Assembly: GCF_004965515.1 (NCBI RefSeq)
Contig: NZ_SSHH01000002.1
Coordinates: 144,840 to 208,839 of the forward strand
Source: Alteraurantiacibacter aquimixticola
GTDB taxonomy: Bacteria; Pseudomonadota; Alphaproteobacteria; Sphingomonadales; Sphingomonadaceae
DNA: 64,000 nt
Direction of reading: 5' to 3'
Positions 34,610 to 44,322 of the stretch are shown here, in pieces (positions within the stretch are counted from its first letter, which is position 1; the number at the start of each line of letters is the position of its first letter). Below the pieces are notes generated by a model that saw only the letters and a list, made by a program, of their open reading frames with translations, made no database searches and was not told where the DNA came from. Made by a program: the position numbers and the translations under genes.

Positions 34610-35896
34610 GTGAATACGCCCAAGTCACCCTTCAGCATCGCCAATTTCCGCGCCTTCTGGGTCGCGCGGCTCTGCGCTACGCTGGCGCAATATGCGATGC
34701 TGCTGATCATCGGATGGCAGACCTATAATATCGCCCGCGATGGCGGGATGAGCGTGGGCGGCGCTTCGGGCCAGCTGGCCATCATCGGCCTGCTGCAATT
34801 CGCCCCGCTCTTCTTCCTCACGCCCTTTTCGGGCCTTGCTGCCGACCGGCTTAATCGCCGCAAGCTGGCGCAGGCGACCACGCTGCTGCAGCTAGCCTGC
34901 GCGGCGGTGCTGGGATGGCTGACCTGGAGCGATTCGATTACCCTTCCCGCCATGTACGGCGTCGCTGTGGTGCTCGGCATTGCGCGCGCTTTCTCGGGGC
35001 CTGCCCTTGGTGCGCTGGCGCCCAACCTCGTGCCCGCAGCGATCCTGCCCAACGCCATCGCGCTGTCCTCCATCGCCTGGCAGGCGGGGATGATCGTGGG
35101 ACCGGCGGTGGGCGGCTATTTCTACGATATCCTGCCCTACCTTCCCTACGCCGTATCCTCCGGCCTCTTCGCCATTTCGATCGTCGCGCTGGGCTTTGTC
35201 GGCAAGGTCCCCCGCTCGCCGATCAACGGGGCCAAGGACCCGATCGGCCAGATGAAGGAGGGGCTGGTCTATGTCTGGCAGAACAAGATGGTGCTGGGCT
35301 CGATCACGCTGGACCTCTTCGCCGTCTTCCTCGCCGGGGCGACCGCGCTCTTCCCCGTCTATGCGCGCGACATCTTGCAGGTTGGCTCCACCGGCCTCTC
35401 GCAGCTGGCCATGGCCCCTGCCATCGGCGCGGCGCTGACGGCGCTGTGGTTCTCCTTCAATCCGTTGAAGACCAATGTCGGCCCCAAGATGCTGTGGGCC
35501 GTGGCGATCTTCGGCGTGGCGACGGTGATTTTCGGCCTCTCGACCTGGATGCCGCTGAGCCTTGCCATGCTGTTCATCGTCGGCTGCGCGGACATGTTCA
35601 GCGTCTATATCCGCCAGTCGCTAATCCAGCTGCACACGCCGGACGACAAGCGCGGCCGTGTTTCCTCGGTCAGCCAGATGACGATTTCGGCGAGCAATGA
35701 ATTCGGCGATTTCTTCTCCGGCAGCCTCGCCTACCTCCTCGGCCCGGTGGTGGCCGTGGTGGCGGGCGGCATCGGCGCAGTGGTGACGGTGGCTGCCTGG
35801 TCGCAGGTCTTTCCCGTTCTCAGGACAACCAAGACCTTCGATCCGCCCGATCATCTGCTAAAAGACGACGAGAAGAGAGAATCCGAGGGAGCCTGA
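34610..35896 (+). CDS. MFS transporter (EntS/MFS_3-like exporter)
   Basis: A 428-residue inner-membrane protein with about 12 segments: [50 protein letters not shown] (loop 2-3), and [17 protein letters not shown] in the second half. This set is typical of MFS_3 exporters related to enterobactin exporter EntS. The substrate is unknown. The start is a GTG at 34610 with no good Shine-Dalgarno; an ATG at 34599 is out of frame with it and hits a stop. cysK follows after one base, so they are cotranscribed. Confidence 0.88.
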   Translation: MNTPKSPFSIANFRAFWVARLCATLAQYAMLLIIGWQTYNIARDGGMSVGGASGQLAIIGLLQFAPLFFLTPFSGLAADRLNRRKLAQATTLLQLACAAVLGWLTWSDSITLPAMYGVAVVLGIARAFSGPALGALAPNLVPAAILPNAIALSSIAWQAGMIVGPAVGGYFYDILPYLPYAVSSGLFAISIVALGFVGKVPRSPINGAKDPIGQMKEGLVYVWQNKMVLGSITLDLFAVFLAGATALFPVYARDILQVGSTGLSQLAMAPAIGAALTALWFSFNPLKTNVGPKMLWAVAIFGVATVIFGLSTWMPLSLAMLFIVGCADMFSVYIRQSLIQLHTPDDKRGRVSSVSQMTISASNEFGDFFSGSLAYLLGPVVAVVAGGIGAVVTVAAWSQVFPVLRTTKTFDPPDHLLKDDEKRESEGA

Positions 35897-35897
35897 C

Positions 35898-36818
35898 ATG
35901 AAGTTCGACAATGTCCTGCAATCGATCGGCAATACGCCGCACATCCGCCTCGCCAAGCTGTTCCCCGACCATGAGGTGTGGGTGAAGAGCGAGCGGAGCA
36001 ATCCCGGCGGATCGATCAAGGACCGCATCGCGCTCGCCATGGTCGAGGATGCGGAGAAGTCCGGCGCGCTGAAGCCCGGCGGCACGATCGTGGAACCGAC
36101 CAGCGGCAATACCGGCATCGGCCTCGCCATGGTGGCGGCGGTCAAGGGCTACAAGCTGGTCCTCGTCATGCCCGAAAGCATGAGTATCGAACGCCGCCGC
36201 CTGATGCTCGCCTATGGGGCCAGCTTCGACCTGACGCCGAAGGAAAAGGGCATGAAGGGCGCGCTCGAACGCGCGGCCGAGCTGGTCGAATCGATCGATG
36301 GCGCCTGGATGCCGCAGCAGTTCGAGAACCCGGCCAATGTCGCCGTCCATGCGCGCACCACCGCGCAGGAAATCCTGGCCGATTTCAAGGATGCGCCACC
36401 TGCCGTCCTGATCACCGGCGTAGGCACCGGCGGCCACCTGACCGGCTGCGCGGAGGTGCTCAAGGAAAGCTGGCCGGAGATGAAGGCCTTTGCGGTGGAG
36501 CCTACGCTTTCGCCCGTGATTTCCGGTGGCCAGCCCGGCCCGCACCCGATCCAGGGCATCGGCGCGGGCTTCATTCCGGGCAACCTCCACACCCAGTCGA
36601 TCGACGGCGCGATCCAGGTCGATCCGGAGCACGCCAAGGAAATGGCGCGCCGCTGCGCGGCCGAGGAAGGGCTGCTGGTCGGCATCTCCTCCGGCGCGAC
36701 ATTGGCCGCGATTGCCGCCAAGCTGGCGGAGCTTCCCGCGGGCACCCGCGTGCTCGGCTTCAACTACGATACCGGCGAGCGTTACCTGTCGGTGCCGGAC
36801 TTCCTGCCGACCGAGTAG
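35898..36818 (+). CDS. cysK: Cysteine synthase A
   Basis: A 306-residue PLP enzyme making cysteine from O-acetylserine and sulfide. The PLP lysine is in [28 protein letters not shown] binds the substrate carboxylate; [10 protein letters not shown] is the phosphate loop; [12 protein letters not shown] closes the site. It follows the MFS gene by 1 bp and precedes the dienelactone hydrolase gene by 5 bp, so a three-gene operon is likely. No Cys-box or S-box leader is seen. Confidence 0.96.
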   Translation: MKFDNVLQSIGNTPHIRLAKLFPDHEVWVKSERSNPGGSIKDRIALAMVEDAEKSGALKPGGTIVEPTSGNTGIGLAMVAAVKGYKLVLVMPESMSIERRRLMLAYGASFDLTPKEKGMKGALERAAELVESIDGAWMPQQFENPANVAVHARTTAQEILADFKDAPPAVLITGVGTGGHLTGCAEVLKESWPEMKAFAVEPTLSPVISGGQPGPHPIQGIGAGFIPGNLHTQSIDGAIQVDPEHAKEMARRCAAEEGLLVGISSGATLAAIAAKLAELPAGTRVLGFNYDTGERYLSVPDFLPTE

Positions 36819-36823
36819 GCGCG

Positions 36824-37531
36824 ATGGCCGGTTTCACCGAAGTATCATACAAAGATGGCGACACCACGCTGACCGGCCTGCTGACGCGCCCCGCAGGCAC
36901 GCCGCGCGCCGCCGTGCTGGTGTTCCCGACGATCATGAACCCAACGCAGTCCGTGCTCGACAAGGCGCAGGACCTTGCCGCGCAAGGCTACCTCGCCATG
37001 GTCGCGGACTTCTACGGTAAGACACCGGAGAGCTTCGACCAGTCGCGGGAATTCGCGATGGCAATTCGCCAGACGGCGGAGCTTTATCGCCAACGCCTGC
37101 GTGCTTCGCTGAAGGCGCTCGCCACGCTGGAAGAGGCGGCGGGCCTGCCGCTGGCCGCGATCGGTTTCTGCATGGGCGGACAGGCCGTGCTCGAACTCGC
37201 CCGCGAAGGTGCGCCGCTGGTCGCCGCGGTCAGCTTCCATGGCCTGCTCAATACGGACATGCCCGCCGAACCGGGAGCAGTGCGCAGCCGCATCCTCGTG
37301 CTGCATGGCGATGCCGACCCGATGGTTCCGCGCGAGCAGGTGGCGAAGTTCTGGGAGGAGATGGACCGCGCCGGGGCCGACTGGCACTTCCACTCATACT
37401 CCGGCGTGAAGCACGGCTTCACCAACCCCGCACCGACCGAGAACCCGGCCACAGGCTATGATGCCAGCGCCGACCGGCAGAGCTGGGCCGCGATGTATTC
37501 GCTCTTCGACGAGGTGCTGGAAAGCGCCTAG
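36824..37531 (+). CDS. Dienelactone hydrolase family protein
   Basis: A 235-residue alpha/beta hydrolase. The nucleophile is Cys116 in GFCMGGQA, as in true dienelactone hydrolases; Asp in LHGDADPMV and His in GVKHGFTNP complete the triad. DLH acts in chlorocatechol breakdown, but many homologues have unknown esterase roles and no catechol genes are nearby. Start ATG 36824 (MAGFTEVSYK) five bases after cysK. Its stop overlaps the stop of the convergent acyl-CoA dehydrogenase gene through CTAG. Confidence 0.9.
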   Translation: MAGFTEVSYKDGDTTLTGLLTRPAGTPRAAVLVFPTIMNPTQSVLDKAQDLAAQGYLAMVADFYGKTPESFDQSREFAMAIRQTAELYRQRLRASLKALATLEEAAGLPLAAIGFCMGGQAVLELAREGAPLVAAVSFHGLLNTDMPAEPGAVRSRILVLHGDADPMVPREQVAKFWEEMDRAGADWHFHSYSGVKHGFTNPAPTENPATGYDASADRQSWAAMYSLFDEVLESA

Positions 37532-39312
37532 CGCGCGAGCAACTGCTCGGTATCGAGCGCCATCATCGCGCCCGCACCCGCCTTCACCCGGTGGCGCAGC
37601 GCCGTGCAGAGCGGCAATTGCTGCTCGGCATAGAAGCGCGCGGTCGCCAGCTTCGCTTCGAGGAAAGCGGCATCGCCCTCGCCCGCATCGCGCTTTTCCT
37701 TCGCGACCTTGGACAACCGCAGCCACATCCAGCCCACCGCCAGCGTGCCGACCAGCTGCATGAAGGCATAGGCGCCGCCCGCCATATCATTCGGGTCGCT
37801 CGCCGCCTGTTCGACGATCGCCTTGGCCGCCGCCTCGCCATGGTGGATCGCCTTGCCGAGCGGATCGGCGATGAAGGCTAGCGACCCATCCGCCGCCTCA
37901 CACTCGCCCGCGATCATTTGGAAAAAGGCCTGCGCCACCGCGCCGCCATCCTTCGCGGTCTTGCGGCCTGCCAGGTCGAGCGCCTGCACACCGTTCGCGC
38001 CTTCATAGATCATCGCGATACGCGCATCGCGCACGATCTGCTCCATGCCCCATTCGGTCACATAGCCATGCCCGCCGAAAACCTGCTGCATGTTCACCGC
38101 AGTCTCGAACCCGCGATCGCTGCCGAAAGCCTTGATGACGGGGGTGAGGAAGGAGACCAGCGCATCGGCACGCTTGCGCGTCTCGGCATCCTCGCTTCCA
38201 TGCGAGACGTCGATCTGCACCGCGGTCCACATAACCAGCGCGCGGAAGCCTTCGATAAAGGCGCGCGCATCCATCAGCATGCGGCGCACGTCGGGATGCA
38301 CCAGCAGCGGGTCCGCCGCCTGTGAGGGATCGGGCCGCGCACCCATGCCGCGCCCCTGCTTGCGATCCGACGCATAGGCCGCCGCCTTCTGGTAGGAGTG
38401 TTCCGCATGGGCGAGGCCCTGCACGCCCACGGCAAGGCGCGCGGCATTCATCATGATGAACATGGCGCCGAGACCGGCATTCTCCTCACCCAGCAGCCAG
38501 CCCTTCGCCTCGTCGAAATTGAGCACGCAAGTGGCGCTGCCATGCAGGCCCATCTTGTGCTCGATCGAACCGACAGAAACGCCGTTCTTCTCGCCGCTAT
38601 CGGGGAGGATTTTCGGGACCAGGAACAGCGAGATGCCGCGCGAACCGACAGGCGCATCGGGCACGCGCGCGAGGACGAGGTGCACGATGTTGTCCGTCAG
38701 GTCATGGTCGCCGCCGGAGATGAAGATCTTCTCGCCGCTGATCGCATAGCTGCCATCCTTCTGCTTCACCGCCGCGGTCTTCATCAGGCCGAGATCGGTG
38801 CCCGCATGCCCTTCGGTCAGCGCCATGGTCGCCAGCCATTCGCCCGCGACCATCTTCGGTAAGTACTGCTGCTTCAGCTCCTCCGTGGCGGAGGACATCA
38901 CCGTCGCCACCGCGCCGGACATGATGCCCGGATACATCATGAAGCCCGCGCAGGAGGAGTTGAGATATTCCTCGATCACCGTGAACAGCGCATGCGGCAT
39001 GCCCTGCCCGCCGAATTCCTCCGGCTGCGCCAGCGTGCCCCAGCCCGCCTCGCACCAGGCCTGATAGGCTTCGCGAAACCCGTCGGGCGTGGTCACCGAT
39101 CCATCGTCATGGCGGGTGCAGCCCTGCTGGTCCGACACGCGGTTGAGCGGGGCGACCACGCGGGTGCAGAAGCGGCCCGCCTCATGCGCAATGGTCTCGA
39201 TCAGATCCTCATCCACCATGTCGTAATTGGCGGGATCGCTGCGTTCATCGAGGCGCAGCAAGTCCTTCAGGATGAAGGTCACGTCGCGGGCGGGCGGGCT
39301 GTAATCGGTCAT
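37528..39312 (-). CDS. Acyl-CoA dehydrogenase (long, FadE-like form with C-terminal extension)
   Basis: A 594-residue flavoenzyme for the first step of beta-oxidation. Blocks: MALTEGHAGTDLGLMKTAAV, FLVPKILPDSGEKNGVSVGSIE, QQVFGGHGYVTEWGMEQIVRDARI and MIYEGANGVQALDLAGRK with the catalytic Glu, then the extra C-terminal domain typical of this form. The chain-length preference is unknown. hisI ends three bases from its start region (39312 to 39316), so the two genes form a minus-strand pair with hisI first. Confidence 0.95.
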   Translation of the reverse strand: MTDYSPPARDVTFILKDLLRLDERSDPANYDMVDEDLIETIAHEAGRFCTRVVAPLNRVSDQQGCTRHDDGSVTTPDGFREAYQAWCEAGWGTLAQPEEFGGQGMPHALFTVIEEYLNSSCAGFMMYPGIMSGAVATVMSSATEELKQQYLPKMVAGEWLATMALTEGHAGTDLGLMKTAAVKQKDGSYAISGEKIFISGGDHDLTDNIVHLVLARVPDAPVGSRGISLFLVPKILPDSGEKNGVSVGSIEHKMGLHGSATCVLNFDEAKGWLLGEENAGLGAMFIMMNAARLAVGVQGLAHAEHSYQKAAAYASDRKQGRGMGARPDPSQAADPLLVHPDVRRMLMDARAFIEGFRALVMWTAVQIDVSHGSEDAETRKRADALVSFLTPVIKAFGSDRGFETAVNMQQVFGGHGYVTEWGMEQIVRDARIAMIYEGANGVQALDLAGRKTAKDGGAVAQAFFQMIAGECEAADGSLAFIADPLGKAIHHGEAAAKAIVEQAASDPNDMAGGAYAFMQLVGTLAVGWMWLRLSKVAKEKRDAGEGDAAFLEAKLATARFYAEQQLPLCTALRHRVKAGAGAMMALDTEQLLAR

Positions 39313-39315
39313 GTC

Positions 39316-39693
39316 TCAGGCGTCCGTTGGAATGGGGGAAAGGCCGTTTTCATCAAGCTGGCGATAGAAGCAACTGCGCTGTCCGGTGTGGCAGGCAGGG
39401 CCGGCGGGGAGCACTTTCAGCACCAGCGCATCCTGGTCGCAATCGACGAGGATCTGCTGCACGGCGAGCGTGTTGCCGCTCGTCTCCCCCTTCATCCATT
39501 GCTTGCCGCGGCTGCGCGACCAGAAATGCGCCTTGCCGGTCGCGCGCGTCTGTTCCAGCGCGACATCGTTCATGAAGGCGAACATCAGCACCTCGCCCGT
39601 TTCGGCATGCTGGACGATGGCGGCGAGCAGGCCCTGCGAATCGAATTTCGGCATGAAGCTGCCGCCCGTCTCCCGCTCCGCACTGTCGCTCAT
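39316..39693 (-). CDS. hisI: Phosphoribosyl-AMP cyclohydrolase
   Basis: A 125-residue stand-alone HisI that opens the purine ring of PR-AMP in histidine synthesis. Motifs: VLMFAFMNDVALEQT, FWSRSRGKQWMKGETSGN, the metal site DCDQDALVLKV and ACHTGQRSCFYR. Start ATG 39693. It is not fused to HisE, as is usual in alphaproteobacteria, and no other his gene is nearby; it is placed just upstream of the acyl-CoA dehydrogenase gene. Confidence 0.95.
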   Translation of the reverse strand: MSDSAERETGGSFMPKFDSQGLLAAIVQHAETGEVLMFAFMNDVALEQTRATGKAHFWSRSRGKQWMKGETSGNTLAVQQILVDCDQDALVLKVLPAGPACHTGQRSCFYRQLDENGLSPIPTDA

Positions 39694-39759
39694 GACCCGC
39701 CACCTTCTCTGCAATTGCCGATTTACGCCTGCGGGCCATAGCGGCTTGTTGCAGGATCA

Positions 39760-40030
39760 CCACAGCGAATGTGCAAAATCAGGGCAAACTTCGCGAGGCT
39801 GTTTGTTCGGCAACCTTTCAATGGAATGAATGGCACCGCGGCTTGACGGGCCGCCTGTCATTTCGGGACCGTCGAAAGATTGGGCCAAGGAAATGGGAGG
39901 AGCTGGCACTGCCACAGGCAGGCCGTTCATGAGGGTTTGGAATGTCGCTTCCACTGGGGGGTGAAACGTCATTCCAGCGAGATCGTCACGCGAACGCCCG
40001 GGGTGGGGACGCCCCGGGCGTTTTGCTTTT
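39760..40030 (+). ncRNA. Putative orphan small RNA with intrinsic terminator
   Basis: This is the only gap of clearly more than 300 bp (39694-40043), between two minus-strand genes. It holds a strong plus-strand terminator and, just before it, an extended hairpin (39938-39976): arms TGGAATG/CATTCCA, CG/CG and TTC-AC/GTGAA stacked with single mismatches around a G-rich loop. CTGCC/GGCAG is a smaller hairpin upstream. No plus-strand protein gene precedes the terminator, so a short transcript must start in the gap. The 5' end is not determinable; no clear promoter is seen. A 44-codon frame (39830-39964, MAPRLDGPPVIS...) could be a peptide but lacks a convincing ribosome site. I do not recognise the family. 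Confidence 0.5.
39993..40030 (+). terminator. Strong intrinsic terminator, plus strand
   Basis: Arms AACGCCCGGGG and CCCCGGGCGTT form a perfect 11-bp stem with loop TGGGGACG, followed by TTTTGCTTTT. The U-tract exists only in the plus direction; the minus-strand side continues CGCGTGACG, so it does not serve comF. Confidence 0.85.
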
Positions 40031-40043
40031 CACATCTTGAGAA

Positions 40044-40775
40044 TCAGAGCGCTTCGTCCAGCACACGCGCGAAACAGGCGATGCGCACGCGCGCTGCGCC
40101 GGCCTTGCGCAGAGCCTTGAGGCAGGCATCGCTGGTCGCGCCGCTTGTCATGACATCGTCCACCAGCAGGATTTGCGCGCCCTTGATCCGCTCCGCATGG
40201 CGCGGATTGGCGGCGATCGCGCCGGAGAGGACCTTCGCCCGCTCCCCGCGCCCAAGGCCACCGAGCGACGGTGTGGGCTTGCTGCGCACCAGCCCATCGA
40301 CCAGCAATTCATGACCGCGCGCCTTGGCGATCTCACCCGCCAGCAGGGCCGACTGGTTATAGCCGCGCTGCCACAGGCGACGGCGATGCAGCGGGACGGG
40401 CATCACCAGCCACTCGCCTTCCAGCAGCGGCAGGCGCGCCAGCATCAAGCGGCCGAGTAGCTTCGAGAGCGCGATGCGATTGCCGTGCTTGAAGGCGAGC
40501 ACCAGTTTGCGCGACGCATCGTTGTAGAGCGTGCCTGCGCTGATCCCGTCATGCTTCGGCGGATCGGTCATGCAGGCGGCGCAGACGGCCTCCGGCGTCA
40601 GCTCCTCATTGCCGAGCGGGCGTTGGCAGGTCGCGCAACTCGGATCGCCCGGGATGACAAGGTCGTTCCAGCAGGCGAGGCAGAGCGCGCCATGCTCGCC
40701 GATCGCGTCCCCGCAGACCGGGCAGCGCGGCGGGTAGACAAGGTCGATGACGGGGGCGAGCGCCTGTTTCAGCAT
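40044..40775 (-). CDS. ComF family phosphoribosyltransferase-like protein
   Basis: A 243-residue protein. The N-terminal double zinc finger carries CPVC, CLACW, CATC and CAAC; the phosphoribosyltransferase domain has AFKHGNRIALSKLLG, MPVPLHRRRLWQRGYNQSALLA and the PRPP loop ILLVDDVMTSGAT. ComF is required for DNA uptake in naturally competent bacteria; in others its role is unclear. Start ATG 40775 (MLKQALAPVIDLVYPPRC) is preferred to a TTG three codons upstream. Confidence 0.92.
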   Translation of the reverse strand: MLKQALAPVIDLVYPPRCPVCGDAIGEHGALCLACWNDLVIPGDPSCATCQRPLGNEELTPEAVCAACMTDPPKHDGISAGTLYNDASRKLVLAFKHGNRIALSKLLGRLMLARLPLLEGEWLVMPVPLHRRRLWQRGYNQSALLAGEIAKARGHELLVDGLVRSKPTPSLGGLGRGERAKVLSGAIAANPRHAERIKGAQILLVDDVMTSGATSDACLKALRKAGAARVRIACFARVLDEAL

Positions 40776-40843
40776 TGCCGCCAACGCTGCCCGTGGAGCG
40801 GCGCGGAGGCAAGGCCTTGTTGCACAGCGGAGAATGGCAGGGC

Positions 40844-41635
40844 ATGGCGCACGCCATGGCCAGTGCCCCTCCCGTCATCTTTGCCGCCTCTCGCCGCAAG
40901 GCGCTGCGCCAGCGCATGTTGCAGGCGCAGCGGCACGGCGAGGACGCGCCGCGCTTCGTGCTGGAGGACATGATCGAGGACGTGCGCGACCGCCTCTCCT
41001 TCGTCCGCCACGCGCCAGAGCGATCGCTGGTGATCGGCGACTGGACCGGAACGCTGGCGGAGGAATTGGGTGGCGAAGTGGTCGAGGCCGATATGGTCGC
41101 GGATGGTGCGCGAATGGCGATCAACCTCGCCGCGCCCTACCCCGTTTCCGGCTTCGACTTCATCGCCTGCCTCGGCCTGCTCGACACGGTGAACGACCTG
41201 CCCGGCGCGCTGGTGCATATCCGCGAGGCGCTGGCGCCCGGTGGACTTGCTATCGCCAGCTTCGTCGGCGGATCGAGCCTTTCGGCTTTGCGCCGGATCA
41301 TGCTTGCCGCCGATGGTGACAAGCCCGCAGCGCGAGTGCATCCGATGGTCGACGTACGTGCCGGGGCGCAATTGCTCCAGCGCGCCGGATGGGCCGACCC
41401 GGTGGTCGATTCGCACAGTCTGTCGGTGCGTTACGGCTCGCTTGAAAGGCTGGTGGAAGACCTCAGGGCACAGGGTCTCGGTTCCGCCCTCGCCTCCATC
41501 GCCCCGGCACTCGGAAACGCAGGATGGCAACGGGCGCGGGACGCCTTCGCGGCCGAGGCGGACAGCGATGGCCGGGTGACCGAAAGCTTCGAGATCGTCA
41601 CCCTGACCGGCCGCCGCCCCAAGCCGCGCTTCTAG
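40844..41635 (+). CDS. SAM-dependent methyltransferase-like protein
   Basis: A 263-residue protein resembling the BioC/NDUFAF5 group of class I methyltransferases: SRRKALRQRMLQAQRHGEDAPRF at the start (as in 'FDRRLLRRRRDRA' relatives), FDFIACLGLLDTVNDLPGALVHIREALAPGGLAIASF in the catalytic core, and GGSSLSALRRIM. The glycine-rich SAM loop is degenerate (VIGDWTGTLAEEL), so activity is uncertain. Starts at 40844 and 40856 are both possible. It is divergent from comF and its stop overlaps the ppdK stop through CTAG. Confidence 0.82.
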   Translation: MAHAMASAPPVIFAASRRKALRQRMLQAQRHGEDAPRFVLEDMIEDVRDRLSFVRHAPERSLVIGDWTGTLAEELGGEVVEADMVADGARMAINLAAPYPVSGFDFIACLGLLDTVNDLPGALVHIREALAPGGLAIASFVGGSSLSALRRIMLAADGDKPAARVHPMVDVRAGAQLLQRAGWADPVVDSHSLSVRYGSLERLVEDLRAQGLGSALASIAPALGNAGWQRARDAFAAEADSDGRVTESFEIVTLTGRRPKPRF

Positions 41636-44322
41636 TCTGCGAGAGCTGCCTGTGCCGCCGCAAGCCGCGCGATCGGCACGCGATAGGGCGAGGCGCTGAC
41701 GTAATCGAGGCCCACTTCCTCGCAGAACTGGATGCTGGCGGGATCGCCGCCATGCTCGCCGCAAATGCCGAGCTTGAGGTCGGGAAGCGTCTCCCGCCCC
41801 CGCTCCGCTGCGAGGCTGACCAGCTGGCCCACGCCGTCGACATCGAGGCTGACGAAGGGATCGCGTTCATAGATGCCCTTGTCGACATAAGGCGCAAGGA
41901 AGCGCCCGGCATCGTCGCGCGACACGCCCAGCGCGGTCTGCGTCAGGTCGTTGGTGCCGAAGGAGAAGAACTTCGCCTCATGCGCGATCTCACCCGCCAT
42001 CAACGCGGCGCGCGGCAGCTCGATCATCGTGCCGACCATATAGTCGAGCGTCGCACCCTTCTCGGCAAAGACTTCCGCCGCCACGCGGTCGACCAACGCG
42101 CGCAGGATCTCCAGCTCCTTGCGCGTGGCGACCAGCGGGATCATCACTTCGGGCACTACCGGATCGCCGCCCTGCGATGTCACCTCGCAAGCCGCCTCGA
42201 AGATCGCGCGCGCCTGCATCTCGTAGATTTCGGGGAAGGTAATGCCGAGGCGGCAGCCACGATGGCCCAGCATCGGGTTGAATTCGTGCAACTCGCCCGC
42301 GCGGCGCTTCAGGTGGTCGACACCCACGCCCACCGCATCGGCCAGCTCGGCGAATTCCTCGTCGCGATGCGGCAGGAACTCATGCAGCGGCGGATCGAGC
42401 AGGCGGATAGTGCAGGGAAGCCCCGCCATCGCCTGGAAGATTTCCACGAAATCGCTGCGCTGTTCGGGCAGCAGCTTGGCCAGCGCCTTGCGCCGACCGG
42501 CCTCGTCATCGGCGAGGATCATCTCGCGCACGGCCAGGATGCGGTCGGCATCGAAGAACATGTGCTCGGTACGGCACAGCCCAATACCCTCCGCCCCGAA
42601 CTGGCGCGCCATGCGGCAATCGGCGGGCGTTTCCGCATTGGTGCGCACGCGCATGCGGCGGTACTTGTCCGCCCATTCCATCAGCACGCCGAAATCGCCC
42701 GCGAGCTCCGGCTCGATCATCGGCACTTCGCCGGCCATCACCTCGCCGCTCGCACCGTCGAGCGTGATGACGTCGCCTTCCTTCATCTCGCGCGAACCAA
42801 TGCGCAGCGTGCGCGCACCCATATCGATCGAGACAGCCGAGGCACCCGAAACGCAAGGCCGCCCCATGCCGCGCGCGACCACCGCCGCGTGGCTGGTCAT
42901 ACCGCCGCGTGCGGTGAGGATGCCCTTGGCTGCATGCATGCCGTGAATGTCCTCGGGCGAAGTCTCCACGCGGACGAGGATCACCTTGTCGCCCTCATTC
43001 GCCCAGCGCTCCGCCAGGTCCGAATCGAGCGCGATCTTGCCGTTCGCGGCACCCGGCGATGCGGGCAGCGCGCTGGTCAGCACATCGCGCGGCGCATCGG
43101 GATCGAGCGTGGGATGCAGCAGCTGGTCGAGCGCCATGGGATCGACGCGCTTGATCGCCGTCACTTCGTCGATCAGCCCCTCGCCCACCATGTCCACCGC
43201 CATCTTCAGCGCGGCCTTGGCGGTGCGCTTGCCCGAACGGGTCTGCAGCATCCACAGCTTGCCCTGCTGCACGGTGAACTCGATATCCTGCATGTCCTTG
43301 TAATGCTTTTCGAGCAGGTCGAACACGCGGGCGAGCTCGGCATAGGCTTCGGGCATCGCCTCTTCCATGCTCGGCAATTCGGCCCGCGCCGCCTCGCGGC
43401 CGCGCTTGGTCAGATATTGCGGCGTGCGGATGCCGGCGACCACATCCTCACCCTGCGCATTGACCAGCCATTCGCCGTAATAATGCGATTCGCCGGTGGC
43501 CGGGTCGCGGGTGAAAGCGACGCCGGTGGCACTGGTCTCGCCCATATTGCCGAAGACCATGGCCTGCACATTCACCGCCGTACCCCAGTCGCCGGGGATG
43601 TTGTTGAGGCGGCGATAGACCTTGGCGCGATCGGCATCCCAGCTGTCGAACACGGCGCGGATCGCGCCCCACAGCTGCTCGTTCACATCCTGAGGGAACG
43701 GGTGGCCCAGCTCACCTTCCGCGATGACCTTGAATTCGGCGACCAGTTCCTGCCAGTCGGCCGCGTTCATTTCCGTATCGGCGAAATAGCCGCGGTCTTC
43801 CTTGGCGATCTCCAGCGCCTCCTCGAACAATCCGTGATCGAGGCCGAGCACAACGTCCGAATACATCTGAATGAAGCGGCGATAGCTGTCCCAGGCGAAA
43901 CGCATGTCGCCCGACGTGGCGGCAAGGCCTTCCACCGTCTTGTCATTGAGGCCGAGATTGAGGACCGTGTCCATCATGCCCGGCATGGAAACACGCGCGC
44001 CCGAACGGACCGAGACGAGCAGCGGATCGCTCGCATCGCCGAACTTCTTGCCCACCGCCGTCTCGATATGCGCCAGCGCAGAAGCGACTTCGGCGCGCAG
44101 CTCGTCGGAAAAGTCCGCGCCATGCTGCAAATAGCTGACGCATTCCTCGGTGGTGATGGTGAAGCCGGGAGGGACCGGCAGGCCGATCTCCGCCATTTCG
44201 GCAAGGTTCGCGCCTTTGCCCCCGGTGATGGTCTTGTCCTTGGCGCGCGGATCGCTTTCCCCCCGCTCGGCCTGAGCCTGTCGAAGGCCGCCGAATGTAT
44301 AGACCGATTTGCTCATCTTCAT
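41632..44322 (-). CDS. ppdK: Pyruvate, phosphate dikinase
   Basis: An 896-residue enzyme interconverting pyruvate + ATP + Pi and PEP + AMP + PPi. The N-terminal nucleotide domain begins SVYTFGG and resumes TITGGKGANLAEM; the phosphohistidine is in GGMTSHAAVVARGMGRPCVSG; the C-terminal TIM barrel shows GLCRTEHMFF and NDLTQTALGVSRDDA with the catalytic ICGEHGGDP. Between SVYTFGG and GGKGANL it has an unusual LRQAQAERGE stretch encoded by a dispersed DNA repeat. The start may also be the ATG at 44316. It is downstream of glyS on the same strand, 135 bp away. Confidence 0.97.
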   Translation of the reverse strand: MKMSKSVYTFGGLRQAQAERGESDPRAKDKTITGGKGANLAEMAEIGLPVPPGFTITTEECVSYLQHGADFSDELRAEVASALAHIETAVGKKFGDASDPLLVSVRSGARVSMPGMMDTVLNLGLNDKTVEGLAATSGDMRFAWDSYRRFIQMYSDVVLGLDHGLFEEALEIAKEDRGYFADTEMNAADWQELVAEFKVIAEGELGHPFPQDVNEQLWGAIRAVFDSWDADRAKVYRRLNNIPGDWGTAVNVQAMVFGNMGETSATGVAFTRDPATGESHYYGEWLVNAQGEDVVAGIRTPQYLTKRGREAARAELPSMEEAMPEAYAELARVFDLLEKHYKDMQDIEFTVQQGKLWMLQTRSGKRTAKAALKMAVDMVGEGLIDEVTAIKRVDPMALDQLLHPTLDPDAPRDVLTSALPASPGAANGKIALDSDLAERWANEGDKVILVRVETSPEDIHGMHAAKGILTARGGMTSHAAVVARGMGRPCVSGASAVSIDMGARTLRIGSREMKEGDVITLDGASGEVMAGEVPMIEPELAGDFGVLMEWADKYRRMRVRTNAETPADCRMARQFGAEGIGLCRTEHMFFDADRILAVREMILADDEAGRRKALAKLLPEQRSDFVEIFQAMAGLPCTIRLLDPPLHEFLPHRDEEFAELADAVGVGVDHLKRRAGELHEFNPMLGHRGCRLGITFPEIYEMQARAIFEAACEVTSQGGDPVVPEVMIPLVATRKELEILRALVDRVAAEVFAEKGATLDYMVGTMIELPRAALMAGEIAHEAKFFSFGTNDLTQTALGVSRDDAGRFLAPYVDKGIYERDPFVSLDVDGVGQLVSLAAERGRETLPDLKLGICGEHGGDPASIQFCEEVGLDYVSASPYRVPIARLAAAQAALAD
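44266..44289. repeat. Dispersed repeat embedded in ppdK coding sequence
   Basis: CCTGAGCCTGTCGAAGG differs by one base from the intergenic copy near 22955. Read on the ppdK strand it encodes LRQAQAE, which interrupts the otherwise conserved N-terminus in frame. Confidence 0.65.

Noticed and set aside
39757-39972. 71-codon minus-strand frame in the hisI-comF gap
   Set aside because: It lacks a good ribosome site and lies opposite the inferred plus-strand RNA; no recognisable protein features.
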